Shown here piece after piece: positions 1 through 8,485 of a stretch of DNA of 64,000 nt. The stretch comes from Dethiobacter alkaliphilus (GTDB taxonomy: Bacteria; Bacillota; Dethiobacteria; DTU022; UBA8154): contig JAENYV010000002.1 in assembly GCA_016841605.1 (NCBI GenBank), positions 248,001 through 312,000 of the forward strand, read 5' to 3'. Both the position numbers and the translations under genes were made by a program. The notes beneath the pieces were generated by a model that was given only the letters and a program-made list of their open reading frames with translations, made no database searches and was not told the origin of the DNA. The number at the start of each line of letters is the position of its first letter. The stretch's first letter is position 1.

Positions 1-565
1 TTGAACACAAAACCAGTCTATTCACCTCAAATCCGGCCATGTTCACACAGCGGATAAGATTTCGCAGGGAAGTCATCGTTCCCGTCAAGACCATGGCTTC
101 AACTTCCAGTCTAACCCCCAGCATCCCCACGGGATCACGGATACCATCATACCCGTCAACAATAAATTCTTTGGGAATAACATCAATAATTTCCTTTTCC
201 TGAGGAAGAACGATAACTCTTGCGGCCTGCAAAACTCTTTCGACATCCTGCTCCGTAATCTCTTTGTCATCCCTGGCAACGGCTACAACACCGCGATTGT
301 TGACCAGGCCGATATGTGTACCGACAATTCCCACATTAACAATTTCTATTTTGGACCCCACCATCCGTTCTGCCTCTGCTGTCGCCCTGGTGATGGAATC
401 TACAGTTCGTTCCAGATCAATAATAATTCCTTTTTTTATTCCTTCGGAAGGACTTGTCCCAACTCCAATAATATTAATGTTTCCATCTGTCATAACTTCT
501 CCGACTAAAACCCGGACATTTGAAGTCCCTATATCAATCCCCGTAATAACATCTCGCCTGGTCAA
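1..565 (-). CDS. ftsA: Cell division protein FtsA (C-terminal part outside window)
   Basis: Actin-like ATPase that anchors the FtsZ ring to the membrane. The first 188 residues are visible and the gene runs off the left edge. Reading starts LTRRDVITGIDIGTSN, which holds the phosphate-1 loop of the actin/Hsp70 fold (DIGTSN, residues 11-16). Further on come the 1C-subdomain-type stretches EKEIIDVIPKEF and VEAMVLTG that are typical of FtsA. The start is TTG at 565-563, seven bases after AAGGGGG. An in-frame TAA lies just upstream and an ATG at 569 is in a frame that stops at once, so TTG is the only reasonable start. The gene follows ftsQ, as in most Bacillota, and ftsZ would be expected just beyond the edge. 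Confidence 0.93.
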   Translation of the reverse strand, partial: MTRRDVITGIDIGTSNVRVLVGEVMTDGNINIIGVGTSPSEGIKKGIIIDLERTVDSITRATAEAERMVGSKIEIVNVGIVGTHIGLVNNRGVVAVARDDKEITEQDVERVLQAARVIVLPQEKEIIDVIPKEFIVDGYDGIRDPVGMLGVRLEVEAMVLTGTMTSLRNLIRCVNMAGFEVNRLVLCS

Positions 566-652
566 ACATATACCCCCTTGTTACGACCACTCTCCAAAAC
601 TTCCCCTTTTTATATTCCACATTTTAAATATATTTCCTTTTACAGATAAAAA

Positions 653-1453
653 TTATTTTGTAATTGGTATAAAGACGGGTGCTTCCACTGCTCTAATATC
701 CAGATATCCCTGTTGAAATTTATTCTCCTCCTCTGAAAGAATATACTGGTGCAGCTGTTGCAAAACTTCCAGCTTTTCCGGCAGATCTTCCTTGTCTCCC
801 AGCCAAACTTCCATTCCTTCCCATGTATAGGCAATAATTTGCTGCGGGTCGTTTACGTTAATTTCCGCTAAAGGTAATGAGGGAGAATTAGTTAATGACT
901 CCAGAAATATTTCTACAATCTCGCCGCGGGATCGATCCGGAATACTCATTCCTACATCCATTCTACCCCAGGATAATCCGTTAATCAGAGGAAATTCCCC
1001 TTTGTAAGCATCATTCATCCCAATAATCAATCCATCGGAAGAGAGTTCGAGATACGAACCATGATATGGCGCCATGGCTACAGGATATTTTTCCTTAATA
1101 GCTATGATAATGCCTCCTGGCAAAGATCTTTCTACCTGAACTTCAGCAACCCGGGGCATGGAAGCAACCCGCTCCCTGATTTCCGGAGAACTTATTTTCC
1201 AGATATTCATCCCTTCCCGCAAACCTGTAACTGCACGTATCTCATCAGAGGAAACCTTGTCCAATCCTTTAATGGAAATTTCCTGTATGGTAAAATATGG
1301 TGATCGCAGAAATAAAAGCATGGAGAGCGAAGAAAAGAGAAAAAGTAAAATTAAAACAAATTTTTTTTTCATACTCTTCCGCTCTTTGTTCTCCACGTTC
1401 TCCACCGGTGGATCATGCTCTCCATACGAATAACTATGTGTCTTTTCTACCAT
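653..1453 (-). CDS. ftsQ: Cell division protein FtsQ/DivIB
   Basis: Bitopic divisome protein that bridges the septal peptidoglycan synthase and FtsL. The 266 residues have a short basic cytoplasmic tail, one membrane segment at about residues 29-49, and a POTRA domain starting at FTIQEISIKGLDKVSSDE with the usual following stretch on initiation and arrest (EKYPVAMAPYHG). Size and layout fit DivIB of Bacillota. The ATG at 1453 has AAGGTGG nine bases upstream; a later ATG (KKKFVLI) is a weaker choice. It lies between murA and ftsA in one minus-strand run, and the 25-bp spacing to murA suggests cotranscription. Confidence 0.9.
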   Translation of the reverse strand: MVEKTHSYSYGEHDPPVENVENKERKSMKKKFVLILLFLFSSLSMLLFLRSPYFTIQEISIKGLDKVSSDEIRAVTGLREGMNIWKISSPEIRERVASMPRVAEVQVERSLPGGIIIAIKEKYPVAMAPYHGSYLELSSDGLIIGMNDAYKGEFPLINGLSWGRMDVGMSIPDRSRGEIVEIFLESLTNSPSLPLAEINVNDPQQIIAYTWEGMEVWLGDKEDLPEKLEVLQQLHQYILSEEENKFQQGYLDIRAVEAPVFIPITK

Positions 1454-1477
1454 TATGCCACCTTTTATTCTCGTTAT

Positions 1478-2770
1478 TTAGCCGATGGCTGCTTTTTGCT
1501 GCTGTCCATGTATTCCCTTAACTCTGGAGATCTTTCCCCCTAATTTTTGCAGTTCTATCTCCAGGTTTTCATAACCCCGGTCTATATGCCGGACATCATG
1601 AACAATTGTTCTTCCTTCGGCAGCCAACCCAGCAATGACCAGAGCTGCTCCGGCACGAAGATCCGTCGCGGCAACCTCCGCCCCCAAAAGCTTATCGGTT
1701 CCCCGAATAAAAGCTTTTCTCCCCTCCACATGTATTTGGGCTTTCATCCTCTGCAGTTCAAAAGCATGTTTAAAACGGGCCTCAAAAATACTTTCCACAA
1801 TAGTACTGTTTCCCCCGGCCAGAGTGAGCAGAACCATCATGGGAGCTTGTAAATCGGTGGGAAACCCGGGATAAGGCAGGGTATACACTGTCTCCACACC
1901 CTTTATTTTACTTTTGCGAATTAAGAGGCTATCTTCCGAAGTTTCAATATTCGCACCGGCTTCCCGCATTTTTGCCACCACAGCATCCAGATGAGAAGGA
2001 ATAATTCCCTGAAGGAGAATTTCCCCTCCTGTTACAGCTCCTGCAATCAAGAAGGTCCCGGCAACAATTCGATCGGGAATAATGCGGTAAGAACAACTCC
2101 CCAGGCCGTCAACTCCGGTAATACGGATTGTTTCCGTTCCCGCACCCCTGATAATCGCGCCCATTCCGTTTAAAAAGTTCTGTAAATCAATAATTTCAGG
2201 TTCTTTGGCCACATTATGCAGGACTGTTTTACCCTTGGCTAAAACTGCCGCCATCATTAAATTCTCTGTGGCACCGACACTGGGAAAATCCAGATGAATC
2301 TCTGCTCCTTTAAGATAAGGAGCTCGGGCAAAAATAAAACCATTTTCTTCACGAATCTCCGCACCCAATGCTTCCAGACCCTTAAAATGAAGATCTATGG
2401 GGCGGGGGCCGATTGAACATCCTCCGGGATAAGTAACCTTAACCTTTCCCAAGCGGGCTAACAGGGGACCCATAAGAAAAATGGAAGACCTCATTTCCCG
2501 CATTAATTCATCAGAAATTGCATAATTGTCCATTTTTCCGGAATTTATGCTCATTGTATTTTGGGAATATATTACTTTCAGACCCAGAGATTCGAGGATC
2601 CTTTTCATCACATGCATATCGACAATATCGGGAATATTAAAAAGCTTTATATCCCCATCGCTACTGTTCAGGACTGAAGCGGCCATAATAGGTAGCATGG
2701 AATTTTTTGCTCCTTTAATAAAGACAGAGCCCTGTAAATTACTTCTTCCTTCTATAATAAAGCGTTCCAT
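1478..2770 (-). CDS. murA: UDP-N-acetylglucosamine 1-carboxyvinyltransferase MurA
   Basis: First committed step of peptidoglycan synthesis: transfers enolpyruvate from PEP to UDP-GlcNAc in the cytoplasm. The 430 residues match the family length. KN at residues 22-23 (GAKNS) and the catalytic cysteine in GGCSIGPRP (near residue 116) are present, so the enzyme should be of the fosfomycin-sensitive Cys type. The inverse alpha/beta barrel repeats and the R-A-G motif (DLRAGAALVIAG) near the C-terminus are also seen. ATG at 2770 is chosen because AAGGGGAG sits nine bases upstream; a GTG two codons earlier would be too close to it. The gene lies between murB and ftsQ. Confidence 0.95.
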   Translation of the reverse strand: MERFIIEGRSNLQGSVFIKGAKNSMLPIMAASVLNSSDGDIKLFNIPDIVDMHVMKRILESLGLKVIYSQNTMSINSGKMDNYAISDELMREMRSSIFLMGPLLARLGKVKVTYPGGCSIGPRPIDLHFKGLEALGAEIREENGFIFARAPYLKGAEIHLDFPSVGATENLMMAAVLAKGKTVLHNVAKEPEIIDLQNFLNGMGAIIRGAGTETIRITGVDGLGSCSYRIIPDRIVAGTFLIAGAVTGGEILLQGIIPSHLDAVVAKMREAGANIETSEDSLLIRKSKIKGVETVYTLPYPGFPTDLQAPMMVLLTLAGGNSTIVESIFEARFKHAFELQRMKAQIHVEGRKAFIRGTDKLLGAEVAATDLRAGAALVIAGLAAEGRTIVHDVRHIDRGYENLEIELQKLGGKISRVKGIHGQQQKAAIG

Positions 2771-2785
2771 AAACACTTTCTCCCC

Positions 2786-3694
2786 TTATTCCCTGCTGTT
2801 TTCTCCTACAATCTTGATTTCAAGTTCAAGATCTATCTTTCGTTCCGACCGGACCTTTTTTCTAATTAATTCGATCAAATCTAAAACCTCAGAAGCTGTA
2901 GCATCTCCTGCATTAACAATAAAATTAGCATGCTCCGGTGAAACCATTGCCCCTCCGGCCGTCAACCCTTTAGCTCCGACCTCATCGATAAGTTTACCGG
3001 CCGCCAGCCCCGTGGGATTACGAAAAACACTCCCCGCACTGGGAAGCGAGGGCTGCCTGGAACGTCTCTCCCGGTGGTTTTTTTGAACCAGGCTTTTCAG
3101 CTCGGCCCTGTCTCCGGGGGTGAGTTGAAGAACCCCGCCAAGGATGATTACCTTTTCCTCCTGAAAAGTACTTCGGCGATAAGAAAATTCCAGTTCTTTG
3201 CGGGGACGTAAGCTCAGATTTCCCTCGTAATCCATTATCTCCACTTCTTGAACAAGTTTTCCGATGGAGGAACCGTACGCCCCGGCGTTCATATAGAGTG
3301 CGCCACCCAGGCTACCGGGAATGCCCACGGCAAATTCAAGTCCCCGCAAACCCCGTTCAAGAGATTTTCTCGCTAAAACAGGCAATGAAACAGCGGCCCC
3401 GGCGATAACTGTCCGGTCGACAAAGTCATAATTGGAACAAAGTGATGATAAACTTAAAACAACACCTTTTATCCCCCCATCCCGTACAAGTAAATTAGTC
3501 CCTGAACCTAGAACAAAAAAAGGTAGTTTAAACTGTTTGACGAGAATTAAAACATTGCGTAGTTCAGTGCGTGTTTCAGGAAAAACCAGGCATTCAGCAG
3601 GTCCCCCGATACCGATGGAAGTATGCCTGGACATCGGTTCTTCCAATAAGGGGGGGGTGCGTAAAATATGTAACAACTCTTTTCTCCAATTCAC
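2786..3694 (-). CDS. murB: UDP-N-acetylenolpyruvoylglucosamine reductase MurB
   Basis: NADPH- and FAD-dependent reductase that makes UDP-MurNAc. It shows the FAD-binding PCMH-type fold (GSGTNLLVRDGG), the RRS motif (FSYRRSTFQ), the proton-donor serine in SAGSVFRNP and a late SPEHANFIVN with the catalytic glutamate. The shorter C-terminus without the extra loop marks it as a type II MurB, usual in Bacillota. The GTG at 3694 (VNWRKE) has GAGGAG eight bases upstream; the reading frame stays open 13 codons further up but without a ribosome site. 302 residues. murC, which normally lies next to it, is absent. Confidence 0.94.
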   Translation of the reverse strand: MNWRKELLHILRTPPLLEEPMSRHTSIGIGGPAECLVFPETRTELRNVLILVKQFKLPFFVLGSGTNLLVRDGGIKGVVLSLSSLCSNYDFVDRTVIAGAAVSLPVLARKSLERGLRGLEFAVGIPGSLGGALYMNAGAYGSSIGKLVQEVEIMDYEGNLSLRPRKELEFSYRRSTFQEEKVIILGGVLQLTPGDRAELKSLVQKNHRERRSRQPSLPSAGSVFRNPTGLAAGKLIDEVGAKGLTAGGAMVSPEHANFIVNAGDATASEVLDLIELIRKKVRSERKIDLELEIKIVGENSRE

Positions 3695-3827
3695 TAAAAC
3701 ACTCCTCAATTTAAAATTACCCGAAACAAGCAACTCTTTAGCAACTTCCTGATTTATAGTATGCTCATGATAGAAACAAGGTGACTTTCGGCTACTTGTC
3801 CAACATATTCAATTAGTTTATAAAAGT

Positions 3828-4928
3828 TTATGAGAGCATTAAACGGTAAATATTCTCTGCAGCCCTGGGAAAAGCAATCTCTTTACTGTTCTTTCTTATT
3901 TTCTCCATTTTCCCAGGGTTATTCAACAATGTGTAGACCTGCTCCAGCAATATTGTCCCGTTTAAATCTTTTTCTTCAATTACCATGGCAGCCCCTTTGC
4001 CTAAAAGCTCACGGGCATTAATCAACTGATGGTTGTGAACCACATTGGGAGAAGGAATAATGATAGCCGGAAGGCCCAAAGCAGTAACCTCCGCCAGTGT
4101 TGTCGCCCCCGCCCGGGTAATAATAAGATCTGCCGCTGCCATGCTGAGGGGCATCTCGTCTTGAAAAGGTTTCACCTGCAGGCGGCCTTCGTACCTGGCT
4201 AAGATACCTTTTGCCCTTAAGTGTGCCCTAATTTCCTCATAATAAATTGCCCCTGTGATATATAAAACTTGAATTCTTTTATTATCTGCCGAACCAATTA
4301 AAAAATCAACCATACTCTTGTTTAATTTTAAAGCGCCCCTGCTCCCTCCAACGGCCATGACAAGGGGCAAATCAACATCCATTTCCAGCATCTTCCTGGC
4401 TGTGGACTTTTCAAACAGACCTACTTCGGAAGCTCGCGGGTTTCCCGTAATTACTAAATTTGATCGTTTTAAAAAATAACGGATTGATCCTTCAAAGGAA
4501 AGACAAACGCGATAGGCCAGGGGGGCAAGGAACCGGTTGGTCATACCGGGGATCACATTCTGTTCGTGCAAAATAACCTTTTTCCCCTTGATAATGGAGG
4601 CAATCACTATCGGTGCAGCAGCATACCCTCCCGTTCCAACGACAAAATCAGGCTTATAGCTTCCAACAATCTGCAAAGCTTTTGTAACCGAGCTTCCCAA
4701 CAGAGAAAAAGAGCGAAGCAACTCCGGGGTAAGCCTGCGTGGGAAGCCCTTAACAGACAGGGTCTTCATAGCAAAGCCGGCCTGGGGAACAATTTGCTCC
4801 TCCAGCCCTCCTTTTGCTCCGATAAATAAAATTTCTGTGCTTGGATTTATTCTCCGTATATATCTGCCCAAAGCTAAAGCCGGGTAAATATGTCCACCCG
4901 TTCCGCCGCCCGTAAGAATTACCCGCAA
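3828..4928 (-). CDS. murG: UDP-GlcNAc:lipid I transferase MurG
   Basis: Peripheral membrane GT-B glycosyltransferase that makes lipid II from lipid I. The N-terminal loop GGGTGGHIYPA, the HEQN motif (residues about 125-128) and the C-terminal donor site (GGSRGA and TRAGATTLAE) are all present. The TTG at 4928 gives the usual N-terminus (LRVILTGGGTGGH) and has GGGAGG six bases upstream. An ATG at 4988 overlaps the ftsW stop and would add 20 residues containing a KIPEL-KIPEL duplication, but has no ribosome site. About 366 residues, family length. Confidence 0.93.
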   Translation of the reverse strand: MRVILTGGGTGGHIYPALALGRYIRRINPSTEILFIGAKGGLEEQIVPQAGFAMKTLSVKGFPRRLTPELLRSFSLLGSSVTKALQIVGSYKPDFVVGTGGYAAAPIVIASIIKGKKVILHEQNVIPGMTNRFLAPLAYRVCLSFEGSIRYFLKRSNLVITGNPRASEVGLFEKSTARKMLEMDVDLPLVMAVGGSRGALKLNKSMVDFLIGSADNKRIQVLYITGAIYYEEIRAHLRAKGILARYEGRLQVKPFQDEMPLSMAAADLIITRAGATTLAEVTALGLPAIIIPSPNVVHNHQLINARELLGKGAAMVIEEKDLNGTILLEQVYTLLNNPGKMEKIRKNSKEIAFPRAAENIYRLMLS

Positions 4929-4984
4929 ATTTTTTCCTCCCAACTCAGGTATCTTTAACTCAGGTATCTTTATCCCCCGCAAGG

Positions 4985-6109
4985 TCATGAAGTCAGACGA
5001 TTATAGCGAGAAATATTCATTAAAATACCCATCGCGCACATCGTAAAAAAGAGAGAACTTCCACCGGCACTTATAAAGGGAAGATTAATACCGGTAATAG
5101 GGATCGATCCGGTTACAACTCCGATATTAATGATCACCTGCACCGCCACAATAGATGTTAATCCGGCAGCAAGAAGGCTGCCAAAAGTATCCGGTGCCGT
5201 TAAAGCTGTTTTAAAACCTCTCCAAATAAGAATAAAAAAAAGCAGCATAATTGTTACCGCGCCCAGAAAGCCAAGTTCTTCGCCGATAATGGCAAAAATA
5301 AAATCGTTTTGAGGCTCAGGCAGGTAGTACAATTTTTGCCGGCTACGACCGAGACCAACGCCGAATAGTCCTCCCGGTCCCAGCGCATAAAAGGATTGAA
5401 TAATATGGTATCCGGCCCCAAGAGGATCAGCCCAGGGATTCACAAAAGAAAAAAGCCGCTGCATGCGATAAGGTGCGCTGATAGCCAGATAAGCAACAAC
5501 CGGCAAAGCGGCCAAGATGAGGGAAAATAGTTGTTTAAAAGGAATCCCTGCCGTAAAAGTGACAATACCGGTCACTGCCGCCAGAGCCAGGGCCGTTCCA
5601 AGGTCCGGCTGGAGAAAGACCAGGAAAAAAGAAATACCCATAAAGGCCAGAGGAATAAAGCTGCTCTGCCAAAAATTTTCCATATTAAGGTTCTTTTTAC
5701 TTAAAAAAGCCGCGGCAAAGACAACCACAACCAGCTTGCTCAGCTCGGAGGGCTGCAAGGTAAAACCGCCAATGCCTATCCAGCGCGTGGCTTCATTAAT
5801 CTCGATTCCCAGACCGGGGATAAAAACCATCAGAAGTAAAAGAAAGTTTACAACCATCAGCATGGGCAGCAATTTCCGCCATTTCCAGTAGCTGAAATTT
5901 GCAGCGAGGATCATCCCGCCGAGGCCTAGAAGAACCCAGAAAGCCTGCCGCCGCAGGAAAAAGAAGGCATCTCCCCGCGACTCCAGAGAAGTAATATAAC
6001 TGGCACTAAAAACCATGATTAGACCAAATCCGGCTAAAATGAGAACAGTAAAGAAAATAGCGAAATCAGGTTGTTTACGCATTTCCCGTTCTGTTGGCCT
6101 AGCTCTCAC
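4985..6109 (-). CDS. ftsW: SEDS glycosyltransferase FtsW/SpoVE
   Basis: Polytopic SEDS-family peptidoglycan polymerase for the septum (FtsW) or spore cortex (SpoVE). The 374 residues have about ten membrane segments. Family signatures are visible: FSASYITS near the N-terminus, QPDLGTALAL, the ending PITGINLPFISAGGSS and the extracellular loop YHIIQSFYALGPGG. Start GTG at 6109 overlaps the murD stop (GTGA), with AAGGAG ten bases upstream. Position between murD and murG is the standard place for either paralogue in spore formers, so the FtsW/SpoVE choice is not settled by sequence alone. Confidence 0.9.
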   Translation of the reverse strand: MRARPTEREMRKQPDFAIFFTVLILAGFGLIMVFSASYITSLESRGDAFFFLRRQAFWVLLGLGGMILAANFSYWKWRKLLPMLMVVNFLLLLMVFIPGLGIEINEATRWIGIGGFTLQPSELSKLVVVVFAAAFLSKKNLNMENFWQSSFIPLAFMGISFFLVFLQPDLGTALALAAVTGIVTFTAGIPFKQLFSLILAALPVVAYLAISAPYRMQRLFSFVNPWADPLGAGYHIIQSFYALGPGGLFGVGLGRSRQKLYYLPEPQNDFIFAIIGEELGFLGAVTIMLLFFILIWRGFKTALTAPDTFGSLLAAGLTSIVAVQVIINIGVVTGSIPITGINLPFISAGGSSLFFTMCAMGILMNISRYNRLTS

Positions 6110-7491
6110 CGTAAGGATCTCTCCTTTAGAGTAAAAATCGCCTCTTTAAAAACATTTCCCCGTTCCTCAAAATTCTTAAACATATCCCAACTGGCACAGG
6201 CCGGGGAAAGGAGAACCGTGTCCCCGAACTCTGCCGAATACAGTGCTTCCTCCACAGCAGCGAACATCTCCTCAACAATGACAGTATGATCAAAACCGGC
6301 ATCAGAAGCCGCGCTGGCAAGGATTGGAGCCGTTTCTCCCATGAGAATTAATTTCTTAACTCCTTCTTTTTGAAGCGCAGCGGCAAAGTTGCGAAAATCG
6401 CTGCCTTTATTGAAGCCCCCGGCAATCAGGATTTTGGGCCCGGGTAATGCTTTTAGAGCGTTTAAAGCGGCATCAGGATTCGTCCCTTTGGAATCGTTGA
6501 CAAAAAAGATCCCCTTAAACTCAGTCACAGGCTCCAGGCGATGCGCCACTCCGGGGAAGGTCTTCAAAATTGCGGAAATTTTATCCAATTCTATGCCTCC
6601 TGCCCAGGATATGGCTGTCGCGGCAAGAGCGTTTTCCAGATTGTGCAAACCCGGGATACGGATCTCATCTTTTCGGCAAATTGTATATGTTTTTTCACCG
6701 TTTTGAATAACAACCTGATCATTATGCAAACAAACTCCGGGGTTCAACTCCTCCGTGCGGCTGAAAAACAGAACATTCCCCTTTGCCGAAGAGGCAAATT
6801 CTCTGACCCCGGGATCATCCCAGTTAAGGACAGCCCAATCACTTTGTTTCTGATTCATCAATATCTTTTTTTTGGCGGAGTAATAATTAGGCAGTGTTCC
6901 GTGATAATCAAGATGATCGGGTGATAAATTTAAAACCGCGGCAATATGCGGTGAAAAAGCTTTTATATCATCCAATTGAAAACTGCTTAATTCCGCAATG
7001 ACAAAATCGCCTTTTTCTGCGTTTAGAACCGCTTCGCTAAAGGGCAAACCAATATTGCCGGCAACATGAACTCCCCGGTATTGCTCCCGATAAATTTCAC
7101 CCACCAGTGAAGTTGTGGTTGTTTTTCCATTTGTTCCTGTAATGCCGACCACTTTTCCCTGAAAAAAGAGAAAGGCCAGTTCTACTTCGGAATAGACCTC
7201 GATCCCTCTCTTGGCAGCTTCCCAGAGCAAAGTAAGCTGAGGATGAATCCCCGGGCTTTTTATAATCAAATCCATATCTTCCAAAAGGCTCTCTGCATGC
7301 CCGCCGGCAGCAAACTGCACCTGAGGGAAGGGCAAAAATTCGTTAATTTCTTTCTGCAACTCTTTACTGTCCCGGCTGTCATTAGCCACGACTTGCGACA
7401 CACCTGCTTTCAGGAGAAGATGAATGGCAGCCCGACCGCTTCCGCCGATACCCAAGACCAGGACTTTTTTATTCTTTAGATTATTATTCAC
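6106..7491 (-). CDS. murD: UDP-N-acetylmuramoylalanine--D-glutamate ligase MurD
   Basis: ATP-dependent Mur ligase that adds D-Glu to UDP-MurNAc-L-Ala. Order of domains: N-terminal Rossmann-like UDP domain (VLVLGIGGSGRAA), central ATPase with P-loop GITGTNGKTTTTSL (about residues 114-127) and HLDYHGT, then the C-terminal domain with HRLE and DSKGTNPDA. 461 residues, usual length. Start is GTG at 7491, seven bases below the mraY stop. Its stop overlaps the ftsW start, which points to translational coupling. Confidence 0.95.
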   Translation of the reverse strand: MNNNLKNKKVLVLGIGGSGRAAIHLLLKAGVSQVVANDSRDSKELQKEINEFLPFPQVQFAAGGHAESLLEDMDLIIKSPGIHPQLTLLWEAAKRGIEVYSEVELAFLFFQGKVVGITGTNGKTTTTSLVGEIYREQYRGVHVAGNIGLPFSEAVLNAEKGDFVIAELSSFQLDDIKAFSPHIAAVLNLSPDHLDYHGTLPNYYSAKKKILMNQKQSDWAVLNWDDPGVREFASSAKGNVLFFSRTEELNPGVCLHNDQVVIQNGEKTYTICRKDEIRIPGLHNLENALAATAISWAGGIELDKISAILKTFPGVAHRLEPVTEFKGIFFVNDSKGTNPDAALNALKALPGPKILIAGGFNKGSDFRNFAAALQKEGVKKLILMGETAPILASAASDAGFDHTVIVEEMFAAVEEALYSAEFGDTVLLSPACASWDMFKNFEERGNVFKEAIFTLKERSLR

Positions 7492-7498
7492 CGGACTC

Positions 7499-8464
7499 TC
7501 ACCCTAACAGCCGCGAAAAGTCCAGGAGACCCACTACGGCAAAAATAAAGCCGAGAGCCCAGAAACCCGTTACCACTTGCCACTCAGACCATCCTTTCAT
7601 CTCAAAATGATGATGCAGGGGAGCCATTAGTAAAACTCGCTTTCCCGTCAATTTAAAAGAAATTACCTGGAGGATAACGGAAAGTGTCTCCAAGATAAAA
7701 ACACCCCCCACAATAATCAGGTAAAATTCCGCTTTTGTTAAGATCGCCGCAGCAGCAAGCGCGGCTCCCAGTGAAAGTGACCCCACATCACCCATAAAAA
7801 CTTTGGCCGGATGGAGGTTAAAAACTAAGAAACCAAAAATGGCTCCAATCATTGTCCCGCAGAAGTAAACCATATCCTGTAAACCCTGCAAAGAAGCCAG
7901 GAAGAGAAAAGCAAGAAAAGCGATAATTGATGTCCCGCCTGCCAGGCCGTCTATCCCGTCTGTCAGATTAACGGCATTGGAGGTAGCAATGATCATAATA
8001 AAAATTAAAAGAGGGTAAGTCAATCCAAAGTCGATCCGCATTGTGGAAAAAGGAATATCTACCACCGTAGAATGTCCGTAAAAGAGCAAAACAATATAAA
8101 ATACCAGTGAAAAAACAAATTGCCCGAACAGTTTTTCCCTTGCTTTCAGACCCAGGCTGGTCCGGCGGACAACCTTGCGAAAATCGTCAAAAAAACCCAG
8201 GAAAGCACTGGAGAAAGTAACTGCCACGGCCAGGATTAAAAACGGGGTTTTTTCCACTCCAAATAAAAGGGGGAGTAAAAAAGAAAATAAAATAACCACT
8301 CCTCCCATTGTCGGGGTTCCCGCTTTCCGGAAATGTCTCTGCGGACCATCCAGGCGAACCTGCTGTCCAAATTGCTTTAAGCGGGAGAAACGAATATAAA
8401 AAGGAGAAATAATAACACTTAAAATAAAGGCAGTAAAAGCAAGATTATATACTTCCGACGGCAA
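7499..8464 (-). CDS. mraY: Phospho-MurNAc-pentapeptide transferase MraY
   Basis: Integral membrane enzyme that moves phospho-MurNAc-pentapeptide from UDP to undecaprenyl phosphate (lipid I). 321 residues with about ten membrane segments. The catalytic aspartates lie in DDFRKV and NLTDGIDGLAGG, with MGDVGSLSLG and the cytoplasmic HHHFEMKGW loop that contacts the nucleotide. Start TTG at 8464 follows GAGGGGA. It sits between murF and murD, the conserved order. Confidence 0.95.
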   Translation of the reverse strand: MPSEVYNLAFTAFILSVIISPFYIRFSRLKQFGQQVRLDGPQRHFRKAGTPTMGGVVILFSFLLPLLFGVEKTPFLILAVAVTFSSAFLGFFDDFRKVVRRTSLGLKAREKLFGQFVFSLVFYIVLLFYGHSTVVDIPFSTMRIDFGLTYPLLIFIMIIATSNAVNLTDGIDGLAGGTSIIAFLAFLFLASLQGLQDMVYFCGTMIGAIFGFLVFNLHPAKVFMGDVGSLSLGAALAAAAILTKAEFYLIIVGGVFILETLSVILQVISFKLTGKRVLLMAPLHHHFEMKGWSEWQVVTGFWALGFIFAVVGLLDFSRLLG

Positions 8465-8485
8465 AACAGGTCCCCTCCGTTCAGT

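Noticed and set aside
264-716. 150-codon plus-strand ORF opposite ftsA and ftsQ
   Set aside because: It is antisense to conserved coding sequence, with no ribosome site or recognisable product.
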